Source: JABDIY01 sp963803875 | GTDB lineage: Bacteria > Actinomycetota > Acidimicrobiia > Acidimicrobiales > SZUA-35 | Assembly (NCBI GenBank): GCA_963803875.1 | Contig: CAWDOA010000007.1 | Span: 1 to 64,000 of the forward strand | Direction: 5' to 3' | Length of the DNA stretch: 64,000 nt | Shown: positions 18,464-26,507 of the stretch, piece after piece | Layout: each line of letters starts with the position of its first letter | Position numbering within the stretch: the first letter of the stretch is position 1 | Position numbers and translations under genes: made by a program | Notes under the pieces: generated by a model | Databases searched by the model: none | What the model was told of the DNA's origin: nothing | What the model saw: the letters and a program-made list of their open reading frames with translations, nothing else

Positions 18464-19215
18464 AGCTTCGAGTCCGATTCACCAAGAACGGTCGGATCCG
18501 TTTCATCTCCCATCGCGACGTCGCTCGAGTATTCGAGCGAGCATTGCGGATCGCAGGCGCCTCAGTCGCCTACTCCGAGGGGTTCTCGCCCCGTCCCAAG
18601 ATCAGCTTTGGACTCGCCCTCTCCGTAGGGTTCGAGTCCGATGCCGAATACCTCGATGTCGATCTGGCTGCTCCGGTCGATCTCGAGACGTTCCCTCGAG
18701 CCCTCACTGCAGCACTGCCCGATGGCCTCGCCGTCGACGCCGTTGCCCTGCTGGCTCCTGGAACCACATCACTCCAGCAGGCCATCGTCTGCTGCGATTG
18801 GAACCTCGAGGCCATCGGTCTCGAAGAAGCAGCACTGGCCCAGTCCGTTTCCGAACTTCTGGAACGCGCCGAGATTCTGCTCGAGCGCAACCGGAAAGGA
18901 AAACGTACCGTCGTCGATGTCCGCCCTGCTGTGCTTTCACTCAGAGTCGCAGGGCCGACCAGCGATGGCGTCGGGCTTGCCGCCACCCTGTCCACCGATC
19001 AGGTTACGATCCGACCAGACGAACTGGTGCCGCTCTTGGGCCACGTCGTCGAGTTGGGACGGGCGCGGCGACTCACACAATGGATCAACGTCGACGGTCA
19101 GCAGCTCGAACCTATGGCTGCCGCTGTCGAACCCGGAAGGAACTCCCATGTCCGAGACCTCGGACCAATCAGACTCGCTCATCCCCAAAACGCCGCCGCC
19201 GGTAGCCAAACCTAG
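18460..19215 (+). CDS. TIGR03936 / DUF2344 radical SAM-associated protein
   Basis: 251 residues starting at GTG 18460 with LRVRFTKNGRIRFISHRDV, the typical family opening. The family usually occurs fused or adjacent to TIGR03960 radical SAM proteins just upstream of the RNase E/G and L21/L27 genes, as here. Biochemical role unknown; a link to RNA or ribosome modification is a guess from context. The last about 70 bp overlap the rng start in another frame. The C-terminal 20 or so residues (beyond about EPMAAAVEPG) may not be conserved. Confidence 0.88.
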   Translation: MKLRVRFTKNGRIRFISHRDVARVFERALRIAGASVAYSEGFSPRPKISFGLALSVGFESDAEYLDVDLAAPVDLETFPRALTAALPDGLAVDAVALLAPGTTSLQQAIVCCDWNLEAIGLEEAALAQSVSELLERAEILLERNRKGKRTVVDVRPAVLSLRVAGPTSDGVGLAATLSTDQVTIRPDELVPLLGHVVELGRARRLTQWINVDGQQLEPMAAAVEPGRNSHVRDLGPIRLAHPQNAAAGSQT

Positions 19216-20737
19216 GGTCGGAGACACCAGGCCAGCCACCGCCAATTCACAATCGGAAAAGCCCTCGGGCAGCGGAGGCGAACCAAAACCACCCGGAGAG
19301 GGCACTTCGAAATCGGCCAAACGACGTCGCCGCCGCCGTCGCAGCACCAAGAAACCCAGCAATCGACCGGTGGAAGCAATCGTGGGCGACGCCGTCGAAC
19401 TCGATGAGGAGCAAATGGAGGCTCGACGGGGTCAGTCCCGCAAGGGCCGCCCGGTCGGTCGGTACTCCATGATCGTGTCCAAACGACCCGACGGCGCTCA
19501 CATCGCCATACTCGAGGGCCGAAACCTCATCGAGTACTACGTCTCTCGTCCCAACGACGACGAGATGCAGATCCACGGCAACATCTATCTGGGTCGGGTC
19601 AAGAATATTCTCCCCGGAATGGAGGCCGCCTTCGTCGACATCGGCACTCCGAAGAACGCAGTCATCTACCGCGGTGATGTGGCGATCGATTCCGAGGAGA
19701 CCGACGCGAAGCCCGTGCGCCGCAAAGACAAACCCAAGATCGAGGACGCCCTGCACAACGGCCAGCAGGTGATCTGTCAGGTGATCAAGAACCCGATCGC
19801 TCACAAGGGTGCCCGGCTCACCACCGAGGTATCGCTCCCGGGCCGATTCGTGGTGCTGGTACCCAACAGCAAGACCATCGGGATCTCCAAGCGGCTGCCC
19901 GACAAAGAGCGGAAACGGCTGCGCAACATCCTCGACAAGGTGAAGTCGGCTGAACACGGCGTCATCGTTCGAACCGCAGCGGAAAGCATCACCGCCCAGG
20001 AAATCGAGCGCGACGTTGTGGCCCTCACTCAGCAATGGAACGAGATCGACGCCCTGGCCAAGCGGTCCCATCGAGCAACGAAGCTCTATCAGGAGCCCGA
20101 TCTCTCCACGCGGGTGATTCGCGAAGAGTTCAACAAGGAGTATCGCTCGGTACTGATCGACGACCCTGACATGTTCAACGACATGAGCGAGTATGTCAGC
20201 GCAATCACACCCGCATTGGCCGAACGGGTGAAGCTGTACGACACCTCCAAAGAACCGCTGCCGCTGTTCGAGCGCTATCACATCCACGAGCAACTCCACA
20301 AAGCCCTCGACCGAAGTGTGTGGCTGCCCTCGGGCGGCTCCCTTGTGATCGAAAGCACCGAGGCGCTGTGGGTGATCGACGTGAACACCGGAAAGAACGT
20401 GGGTTCCTCCTCGCTTGAAGAGACGGTATTTCACAACAACATGGAGGCCGCAGTAGAAATCGCTCGGCAGGTCCGGTTGCGCGACATGGGCGGAATCATC
20501 GTGATCGACTTCGTCGACATGGACGACAAGAAGAACCGGGACGAGGTGATCAAGACCTTCCGACAGGCGCTTCGCCGCGACAAGACCCGGACCCAAGTCT
20601 TCGACATCTCCGAGCTCGGTCTGGCCCAGATGACCAGGAAACGGATCGGTGAGGGACTGGTTGAGTCACTCAGCACCAAATGCCCGCACTGCGAAGGCCG
20701 TGGTCTGTTGATAGACGAAGAGGCCACCGCCAAATAG
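19148..20737 (+). CDS. rng: Ribonuclease E/G family endoribonuclease
   Basis: Cleaves single-stranded RNA in mRNA decay and rRNA maturation. After a Lys/Arg/Pro-rich low-complexity N-terminus (residues 1-75, with KRRRRRRR) comes an S1 domain (NIYLGRVKNILPGMEAAFVD), then the catalytic domain with IVIDFVDMDD and the zinc link CPHCEGRG near the end. 529 residues. ATG at 19148 has Shine-Dalgarno GGAAGGA; longer starts run inside DUF2344. The basic arm may bind RNA or partners. Upstream of rplU, a classical arrangement. Confidence 0.94.
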   Translation: MSETSDQSDSLIPKTPPPVAKPRVGDTRPATANSQSEKPSGSGGEPKPPGEGTSKSAKRRRRRRRSTKKPSNRPVEAIVGDAVELDEEQMEARRGQSRKGRPVGRYSMIVSKRPDGAHIAILEGRNLIEYYVSRPNDDEMQIHGNIYLGRVKNILPGMEAAFVDIGTPKNAVIYRGDVAIDSEETDAKPVRRKDKPKIEDALHNGQQVICQVIKNPIAHKGARLTTEVSLPGRFVVLVPNSKTIGISKRLPDKERKRLRNILDKVKSAEHGVIVRTAAESITAQEIERDVVALTQQWNEIDALAKRSHRATKLYQEPDLSTRVIREEFNKEYRSVLIDDPDMFNDMSEYVSAITPALAERVKLYDTSKEPLPLFERYHIHEQLHKALDRSVWLPSGGSLVIESTEALWVIDVNTGKNVGSSSLEETVFHNNMEAAVEIARQVRLRDMGGIIVIDFVDMDDKKNRDEVIKTFRQALRRDKTRTQVFDISELGLAQMTRKRIGEGLVESLSTKCPHCEGRGLLIDEEATAK

Positions 20738-20837
20738 GCGCTGGGCATCTTCGGGCAGGCTGCTGTCACGCCTGACCGCTCACCTCGAAGGGGGTCGTGC
20801 CCCTTCCAGGAACGTGAGTAAAGCTGGTCGAGCAGGT

Positions 20838-20844
20838 CTACAAT
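20838..20844 (+). promoter_or_regulatory. Possible -10 element upstream of rplU
   Basis: TACAAT lies 11-16 bp before the rplU ATG in a 117-bp gap. No convincing -35 is seen at the right distance. The short leader would make it nearly leaderless. Confidence 0.35.
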
Positions 20845-20854
20845 TACCGGTCTT

Positions 20855-21163
20855 ATGTACGCAGTGATCGCCACCGGAGGCAAGCAGTACCGAGTAACCG
20901 AGGGCCAGAAGCTGGCCGTCGAACGCCTCGGCGAGCCCGGTACCGACGTTGAACTCCGCCCCGTGCTGGTAGTCGATGGAGCAACCGTCCTTGCAACTCC
21001 TGAACAGTTGGCCAATGCCAGCGTTTCGGCCACGGTTGTGGATGAGTTCCGAGGCAAGAAGATCGACGGTTTCACCTACAAGAACAAAACCAACCAGCGT
21101 CGTCGTTACGGCCACCGCCAAACCCTCGCAACCATCGAGATCACCAAGATCAAGGGAGCCTGA
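20855..21163 (+). CDS. rplU: 50S ribosomal protein L21
   Basis: 102 residues starting MYAVIATGGKQYRV, the strongly conserved L21 N-terminus, with KKIDGFTYKNKTNQRRRYGHRQ in the rRNA-binding C-terminal part. Directly followed by rpmA with a 1-bp gap. Confidence 0.98.
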   Translation: MYAVIATGGKQYRVTEGQKLAVERLGEPGTDVELRPVLVVDGATVLATPEQLANASVSATVVDEFRGKKIDGFTYKNKTNQRRRYGHRQTLATIEITKIKGA

Positions 21164-21164
21164 C

Positions 21165-21419
21165 ATGTCAAAGACCAAAGGTGGCGGTTCCACCCGGAAC
21201 GGCCGCGACTCAAACGCCCAGCGCCTCGGGGTGAAAGCGTACGACGGACAGTTGATCAGCTCGGGCTCGATCATTGTTCGCCAGCGCGGCTCCAAGTTCC
21301 ATCCAGGCATCAATGTGCAAAAGGGTGGCGACGACACACTCTTCGCCACTTCCGATGGCAACGTGAAGTTTGGATTTCGCAAGGGTCGCCGTCTCGTCGA
21401 CGTGGTCCCTGCCGAGTAG
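21165..21419 (+). CDS. rpmA: 50S ribosomal protein L27
   Basis: 84 residues with the glycine-rich N-terminus KTKGGGSTRNGRDS near the peptidyl-transferase centre, and the GSIIVRQRGSKFHPG motif. Starts at ATG 21165, one base after rplU. Confidence 0.98.
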   Translation: MSKTKGGGSTRNGRDSNAQRLGVKAYDGQLISSGSIIVRQRGSKFHPGINVQKGGDDTLFATSDGNVKFGFRKGRRLVDVVPAE

Positions 21420-21438
21420 CTCCTCACTGCTTTCACTG

Positions 21439-21473
21439 AACGGCGGCCTTCGGGTCGCCGTTTCTTCGTTTTG
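21439..21473 (+). terminator. Rho-independent terminator after rpmA
   Basis: AACGGCGGCC and GGTCGCCGTT form a 10-bp stem (one G-T pair) closed by a TTCG tetraloop, followed by TTTCTTCGTTTTG. The most convincing intrinsic terminator in the window; it ends the rng-rplU-rpmA transcript. Confidence 0.9.
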
Positions 21474-21546
21474 TCGCCATGAACTGCGCTGATAGGTAGA
21501 TCTGCTAGATCGTCAAGTCGACCTGCATAACGTCCGATAGATCCGT

Positions 21547-22266
21547 ATGGCTGCCGCGCCTTCCAGGGCTTCGCGAAATCGAGAACGAGGTACAACTCTC
21601 ACTGAGGCTGCCTTCGTGACGATCCCCTTCTTCATGATCATCTTCGGGATCATGGAGATGGGTTTCCTGTTCAGAAACTATTTGACGGTCTCCAACACCG
21701 CCTCCGAGGCCGCTCGGGCCGCGTCGGTATACGGGTCTGCCGAAGACGCAGATTTTCAGATTCTTCGCAGCGCCGAACACGGTGTTGCCGCCATGGGTGT
21801 TGAGCAACTCGACTTCATCGTGATCTGGCGTGCGGCAGGCCCCGACTCGCAGGTTCCCGACCAGTGCAGGCCTGATCTCGGTGGTGGTACCCGCCATCAC
21901 TCATCGCGGGGATTCGACATAGACCCGGACCGCTATGAGCCGGTCGACGAGGTCAATGACCCCGAGTGCAACGCCTATGTTGCTGGAGACTTCAGCCTCA
22001 ACTTCATCGATGTGAACGACGTAGACAGCGATGGCGATACCACCGAGAACACCCCCTATTTCGGTTGCACCGGTGTCGCCGACAATGTCGACTGGGGGTG
22101 GTGCCCTCTGGTTCGCATAGACGCCGTCTCCGGAAATGCCGGCGCTGGAACCGACTACGTCGGTATCTACACCCAGGCGCAGCATCAATACATGACTGGT
22201 TTCTTCCAGAACCAGAGCACGCTTTCGTCAACCAAGATCATCCGGATCGAACCGGAGGAGAACTGA
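21547..22266 (+). CDS. TadE-like pseudopilin
   Basis: 239 residues. The N-terminus has a basic segment, then ERGTTLTEAAFVTIPFF, a prepilin-peptidase-type site with the conserved Glu at +5 after the Gly, and a membrane helix. The rest would be extracytoplasmic, is rich in Asp and contains four Cys. TadE-family minor pilins work in Flp/Tad pilus assembly. No Tad ATPase or secretin is nearby, so the assembly machinery is elsewhere or this serves another secretion role. Overlaps the next gene by one base. Confidence 0.82.
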   Translation: MAAAPSRASRNRERGTTLTEAAFVTIPFFMIIFGIMEMGFLFRNYLTVSNTASEAARAASVYGSAEDADFQILRSAEHGVAAMGVEQLDFIVIWRAAGPDSQVPDQCRPDLGGGTRHHSSRGFDIDPDRYEPVDEVNDPECNAYVAGDFSLNFIDVNDVDSDGDTTENTPYFGCTGVADNVDWGWCPLVRIDAVSGNAGAGTDYVGIYTQAQHQYMTGFFQNQSTLSSTKIIRIEPEEN

Positions 22267-22928
22267 TGATGGCCCAACGGTCGATCCGACGTCGCAACCG
22301 CGAACACGGCAGCGTGATTGTCGAACTGGCAATGGTGGTGTTGCCCTTGATGCTGATTCTCATGGGAATGGTCGAGGTGGGCGGAGCATGGAAGGACAAG
22401 TCGTCCGCTGTGCAGGCATCCCGACAGGGGGCGCGCGTGATAACCACGGCCAGCATCGCTACCGAAGACTACGCCGATCGTGAGGCGCTCCGAGCCGTAC
22501 TGGCCGGCGTCCCACAGGGTCTGTCCGGTTCGGTCAACGTCCAGATTCGCAAGGTGATCATCTTCGATCTCGCCACCGGAATGGCGGGTTGTGAGAACGA
22601 CGGCGAGGCCTCGCCCAAAGACATCACCGCTCTCCCGGCCGGCCCCAAGAACGCCAACCCAGGTTGCAACGTGTACCTGGCTGGAAACGCCGGAACCGGA
22701 AACCCCAGCCTCGATCTGGCCGAGATTTCGGCCCACTCCTGGGACGGCAGCAACAGCGCCTGGGACTCAGCCTTCAAGGCCCGCTCCCGCAACAACTCCA
22801 TTGCTTCACCGACCGAGGTCGGTGTCTACGTCGAACTGTTCCGTCCATGGATCACGGGCTTCTTCCCCGGCGATGGAACCTTGGTCAGTGGTTTCACGGT
22901 GATGAGGATCGAACCCACCGGACTGTAA
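22266..22928 (+). CDS. TadE/TadF-like pseudopilin
   Basis: 220 residues from ATGATG at 22266/22269. The N-terminus REHGSVIVELAMVVLPL shows the same Gly-then-Glu5 prepilin pattern as the upstream gene, then a helix ending GMVEVGGAWKD. The C-terminal part has paired Cys and a region (GVYVELFRPWITGFFPGDGT) parallel to the upstream protein's end (IYTQAQHQYMTGFFQNQ), so the two are paralogues. Coupled to the preceding gene through TGATG. Confidence 0.82.
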   Translation: MMAQRSIRRRNREHGSVIVELAMVVLPLMLILMGMVEVGGAWKDKSSAVQASRQGARVITTASIATEDYADREALRAVLAGVPQGLSGSVNVQIRKVIIFDLATGMAGCENDGEASPKDITALPAGPKNANPGCNVYLAGNAGTGNPSLDLAEISAHSWDGSNSAWDSAFKARSRNNSIASPTEVGVYVELFRPWITGFFPGDGTLVSGFTVMRIEPTGL

Positions 22929-22939
22929 TACTTCGCTCC

Positions 22940-23156
22940 GCTCGTGCCGTTCGGCGGCGCTGGGGCGCCTTCTCACTTACCGAGTTTCGGCGCTGGCGCG
23001 CCGAATCTCGCGTTCACCCAGTTTTCGTTGACTGCGGCTCGTGCCGTTCGGCGGCGCTGGGGCGCCTTCTCACTTACCGAGTTTCGGCGCTGGCGCGCCG
23101 AAACTCGCGCTGTACCCAGTTTTCGTTGACTGCGGTTCGTGCCGTTTGGCGGTGCG
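22940..23156. repeat. 97-bp tandem repeat with internal hairpin
   Basis: Two almost identical units (22940-23036 and 23037-23134) and the start of a third (from 23135). Each contains CGAGTTTCGGCG and CGCCGAAACTCG, a 12-bp inverted repeat with a 6-nt spacer (one mismatch in unit 1). It fills the gap between the TadF-like gene and obgE. Confidence 0.9.
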
Positions 23157-23208
23157 GGACTGGGTGCTGAAACGGACCGGACAGGGGGTCGATAGGCTTC
23201 GTACCCCT

Positions 23209-24462
23209 ATGTCGAACTTCGTTGACGAGACGAACCTCTGCGCCCGCGGCGGCGACGGTGGTGCTGGGTGTGTTTCGTTCCGACGCGAAGCGCACGTTCC
23301 CCTCGGCGGACCAAACGGTGGCGACGGAGGAAACGGCGGCTCGGTATGGCTCGAAGCCGACTCCAATGTCGCCTCGCTCCTGGCCTTTCGGGATCACCCC
23401 CATCGGATTGCGGGTAGCGGAACCCACGGCCAGGGGGCCGGAAAGCACGGCCGAACCGCCCCCGACCTGGTCGTCAGAGTTCCCGAAGGGACCGTGGTGA
23501 AGCACCACACCACCGGCGAGATGCTCGCCGAACTCAATCATGTCGGTGACAGGTGGCTGGCAGCCCCGGGCGGAGAGGGCGGAAAAGGCAATGCCCGCTT
23601 CCTCAGCAACAAACGACGCGCCCCAGCCTTTGCCGAACAGGGCGAAAGAGGTATCGAACAGTGGTTCCGGCTCGAACTGCGCCTGTTTGCCGACGTTGCC
23701 CTCGTCGGGTTTCCCAATGCCGGCAAGAGCACACTGATCTCGAGAGTCTCCGCTGCAAAACCGAAAATCGCCGACTACCCGTTCACCACGTTGGTGCCGA
23801 ACCTCGGAGTAGTCAGAGTTGATGATGCCAACGAATTCGTGATGGCCGACATCCCAGGCCTGATCGAAGGAGCGAGCAAAGGAACCGGTCTGGGGCTGCA
23901 GTTCCTACGCCACGTTGAGCGGGCACGGGTGTTGCTCTACCTGCTCGACCTCACCGCTGTCGATGGTCAGTCGCCAGCCGACCAGCTCCGCATTTTGCGC
24001 CACGAACTGGGCCAATACAAGCCCGAACTGCTCGATCGTCCCAGCGTGATCGTCGGCTCCAAGGCTGATGTGCTCCGACCCGAGGACTGGGGCGATCTCG
24101 ATGTCGATTTCGCGATCTCGTCCATCACGGGCGAGAACCTCCAACCCCTCTTGTGGAGGCTCAACCAATTGGTCGCCGAGACCACCGAGGAAGCTGACGA
24201 GTACGAAGCATTCATCATCCACCGACCCATGTCGGACTCGGTCACCATTGTTCGAGAGGACGATGGTGCGTATCGAGTTGTCGGCCGGGAAGCCGAGCGT
24301 TCGGTGGCGCTCTCCGACCTGACCAACTGGGATGCTCTCAACTACGCCAGAGCCAAGCTGGACAAGCTCGGCGTCAACCGTGCGTTGCGCAGTGCAGGCA
24401 TTCGAGAAGGTGATGAGGTCCGCATCGGCGACTTCGCCTTCGACTACCAAGAAGACCAATGA
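23209..24462 (+). CDS. obgE: GTPase Obg, ribosome-associated
   Basis: Essential GTPase in 50S maturation and stress control. The glycine-rich Obg fold covers residues 1-155 (CARGGDGGAGCVSFRRE, GGPNGGDGGNGG). The G domain has G1 GFPNAGKST, the switch YPFTTL, G3 DIPGLIEGA and the C-terminal OCT domain after about 330. 417 residues from ATG 23209; longer starts run into the repeat block and were rejected. Overlaps proB by ATGA. Confidence 0.97.
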   Translation: MSNFVDETNLCARGGDGGAGCVSFRREAHVPLGGPNGGDGGNGGSVWLEADSNVASLLAFRDHPHRIAGSGTHGQGAGKHGRTAPDLVVRVPEGTVVKHHTTGEMLAELNHVGDRWLAAPGGEGGKGNARFLSNKRRAPAFAEQGERGIEQWFRLELRLFADVALVGFPNAGKSTLISRVSAAKPKIADYPFTTLVPNLGVVRVDDANEFVMADIPGLIEGASKGTGLGLQFLRHVERARVLLYLLDLTAVDGQSPADQLRILRHELGQYKPELLDRPSVIVGSKADVLRPEDWGDLDVDFAISSITGENLQPLLWRLNQLVAETTEEADEYEAFIIHRPMSDSVTIVREDDGAYRVVGREAERSVALSDLTNWDALNYARAKLDKLGVNRALRSAGIREGDEVRIGDFAFDYQEDQ

Positions 24463-25568
24463 GCCTCGTCGTCGCCAAAATTGGATCATCCTCGGTCACC
24501 ACGTCGATCGGGGCGATCAACACAGCGGCGGTTGCGAAGTTGTGTCGAGAAGTCGCCGGCCTTCGCAACGATGGACACCGAGCCGTGATCGTCACCAGCG
24601 GCGCAATCGCCGCCGGTATGCCTCCGCTAGGTCTGGGCCCGGCCCGGCCGGCTCGCCGCGAACTCCTACGAGCTGCCGCTGCGGTTGGCCAGATCGGCCT
24701 CTTCCGAGCCTTCGAGGAGGGGTTGTCACACTATGGGCTCCTGGCCGGCCAAGTGTTGCTCGCCCCTACCGACCTCATGGAACGGCACCGCTATCTGGGA
24801 AGTCGAGAGACCCTCAACGCGTTGCTCGACCTCGGTGTAGTGCCGATCGTCAATGAGAACGATGCGATCGCCGATGACGAAATCAAGTTCGGGGACAACG
24901 ACCGGCTGTCTGCATTGGTCGCCAACCTCGTGGATGCCGACCAGCTGGTTCTGCTCACCGATACACCAGGGGTCTTCACCGCCGACCCTCGGCGTGATGC
25001 CCACGCCACGCTGATCGAGGAGATTGCTGAAATCGACGCAGCCGTCGAAACGCTGGCCGGGGGGACCGGTTCGCTCGTTGGAAGTGGAGGGATGGCCTCG
25101 AAGCTGGCGGCAGCGAAGATGGCAACCTGGAGCGGGGTCAACACGCTCATCGCAGCCGCTGATCGTGTCAACGTGTTGGGCGACTCCCTTCTGGGCACTC
25201 CCGGGATCGGTACCGTGTTTCCGGCCCGAAACCAGAACCTGTCGGCCCGGAAGGTCTGGATTGCCTTCGCCGTGCCGGCTCGTGGAACCGTGTTCGTCGA
25301 CGCCGGCGCCCGGATAGCCCTCACCGAGCGAGGTCGGTCACTGCTTGCAGCTGGGGTACTACGCGTAGAGGGAACCTTCGACGCCGACGACCCGGTTGAC
25401 ATCGCGGTCGATTCAGGCGGGGTCTTCGCCAAGGGGCTCGCATCATGGTCCTCTACTCTCATCGCTGAAAACGTGGGTCGCAAAACCTCCGAGACACCCG
25501 ACGGACTCGCTGATGCGGTGGTTCACCGCGATCGCATGGTGTTGCTTCCGGCCGCACACACAGGGTGA
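24459..25568 (+). CDS. proB: Glutamate 5-kinase
   Basis: First step of proline synthesis: phosphorylates glutamate with ATP. The amino-acid kinase domain (VVAKIGSSSVT, IVTSGAIAAG, VPIVNENDAI, FGDNDRLSALVA) covers about residues 1-255. A C-terminal PUA domain (about 275-360) is present. 369 residues, full length. Follows obgE as in many actinobacteria; proA is not adjacent. Confidence 0.96.
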   Translation: MSLVVAKIGSSSVTTSIGAINTAAVAKLCREVAGLRNDGHRAVIVTSGAIAAGMPPLGLGPARPARRELLRAAAAVGQIGLFRAFEEGLSHYGLLAGQVLLAPTDLMERHRYLGSRETLNALLDLGVVPIVNENDAIADDEIKFGDNDRLSALVANLVDADQLVLLTDTPGVFTADPRRDAHATLIEEIAEIDAAVETLAGGTGSLVGSGGMASKLAAAKMATWSGVNTLIAAADRVNVLGDSLLGTPGIGTVFPARNQNLSARKVWIAFAVPARGTVFVDAGARIALTERGRSLLAAGVLRVEGTFDADDPVDIAVDSGGVFAKGLASWSSTLIAENVGRKTSETPDGLADAVVHRDRMVLLPAAHTG

Positions 25569-25658
25569 GCACAGCCGAAAACGTGGGTGGCCAACCGAAC
25601 TGAGAGGTCGTGAGAACCAACGGGTAATGTGGCGATCGCCCCACTACGATCAGTTCTC

Positions 25659-26447
25659 ATGATCAAGCTTTTCAAGCGCTGGTGGCGGTACCTGACCGCC
25701 CGTGGCAACGCAGCATTCAATGAAGCAGCTGACCCGAAGGTGCAGCTCGAACAGGCGATTCAGGAGGCGCAAGAACAGCACCGCCGCCTGAAGGAACAGG
25801 CTGCGAACGTGATCGCCAATCAGAAGCAAACCGAGATTCGTCTCAATCGCACGATGGAGGAATACGAAAAGATCTCGAAAAACGCCCGTCAAGCGGTGCT
25901 GATGGCCGATGACGCCTCCAAGCGGGGCGATCAGAACAAATTGTCCGAGTACACCGGCGCAGCCGAGGCGTTCGCCAACCGGATGATCGCTCTCGAGACC
26001 GAAGTGGAAGATTTGAAGTCGCTTCACCTTCAGGCTTCACAGGCGGCCGACCAGGCCAAATCGGCTGTGAACCAGAACAGCAATGCGCTTCAGAAGAAGC
26101 TCGGCGAGCGTCAGAAGCTCATGAGCCAGCTCGATCAGGCCAAGATGCAAGAACAGCTCAACAAGGCCATGAGCTCGTTGTCGGAGACCGTTGGAGATGA
26201 GGTTCCCAGCTTCGATGAGGTCCGTGAGAAGGTCGAAGCCCGCTACGCCAAGGCCAAGGGTGCGTCCGAACTCAACGCCGCGTCGATCGAGGGCCGCATG
26301 GTCGAGGTCGAGCAGGCAGCATTGAACGTCGAGGCTCAGGGTCGCCTCAATGAACTTCGCGCACAGCTTGGGATCGAGACCCGCGGCGCTGAAGCCGTCG
26401 CCGAAACCGCAACCGCCGAACCCGAGGGACAGGCCACCGAAGGCTGA
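25659..26447 (+). CDS. pspA: PspA/IM30 family envelope-stress protein
   Basis: 262 residues, almost entirely helical and coiled coil after an amphipathic N-terminus (IKLFKRWWRYLTARGNAAF). PspA proteins bind damaged membrane and form ESCRT-III-like assemblies. The C-terminus is an Ala/Glu-rich tail. I chose ATG 25659 because the family begins just there; the upstream start at 25629 adds unrelated residues. No psp regulator is adjacent. Confidence 0.9.
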   Translation: MIKLFKRWWRYLTARGNAAFNEAADPKVQLEQAIQEAQEQHRRLKEQAANVIANQKQTEIRLNRTMEEYEKISKNARQAVLMADDASKRGDQNKLSEYTGAAEAFANRMIALETEVEDLKSLHLQASQAADQAKSAVNQNSNALQKKLGERQKLMSQLDQAKMQEQLNKAMSSLSETVGDEVPSFDEVREKVEARYAKAKGASELNAASIEGRMVEVEQAALNVEAQGRLNELRAQLGIETRGAEAVAETATAEPEGQATEG

Positions 26448-26466
26448 TCACAGCCAAGATCCAGTT

Positions 26467-26507
26467 GGTCAGGCCTCTCCTGCGAAGGAGGGGTCTGACC
26501 CCGTTTT
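26467..26507. terminator. Bidirectional terminator between pspA and murJ
   Basis: GGTCAGGCCTCTCCT and AGGAGGGGTCTGACC (26467-26500) form a 15-bp stem with two G-T pairs and a GCGA tetraloop, followed by CCGTTTT on the plus strand. It overlaps the last ten or so codons of murJ on the minus strand. Confidence 0.75.
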
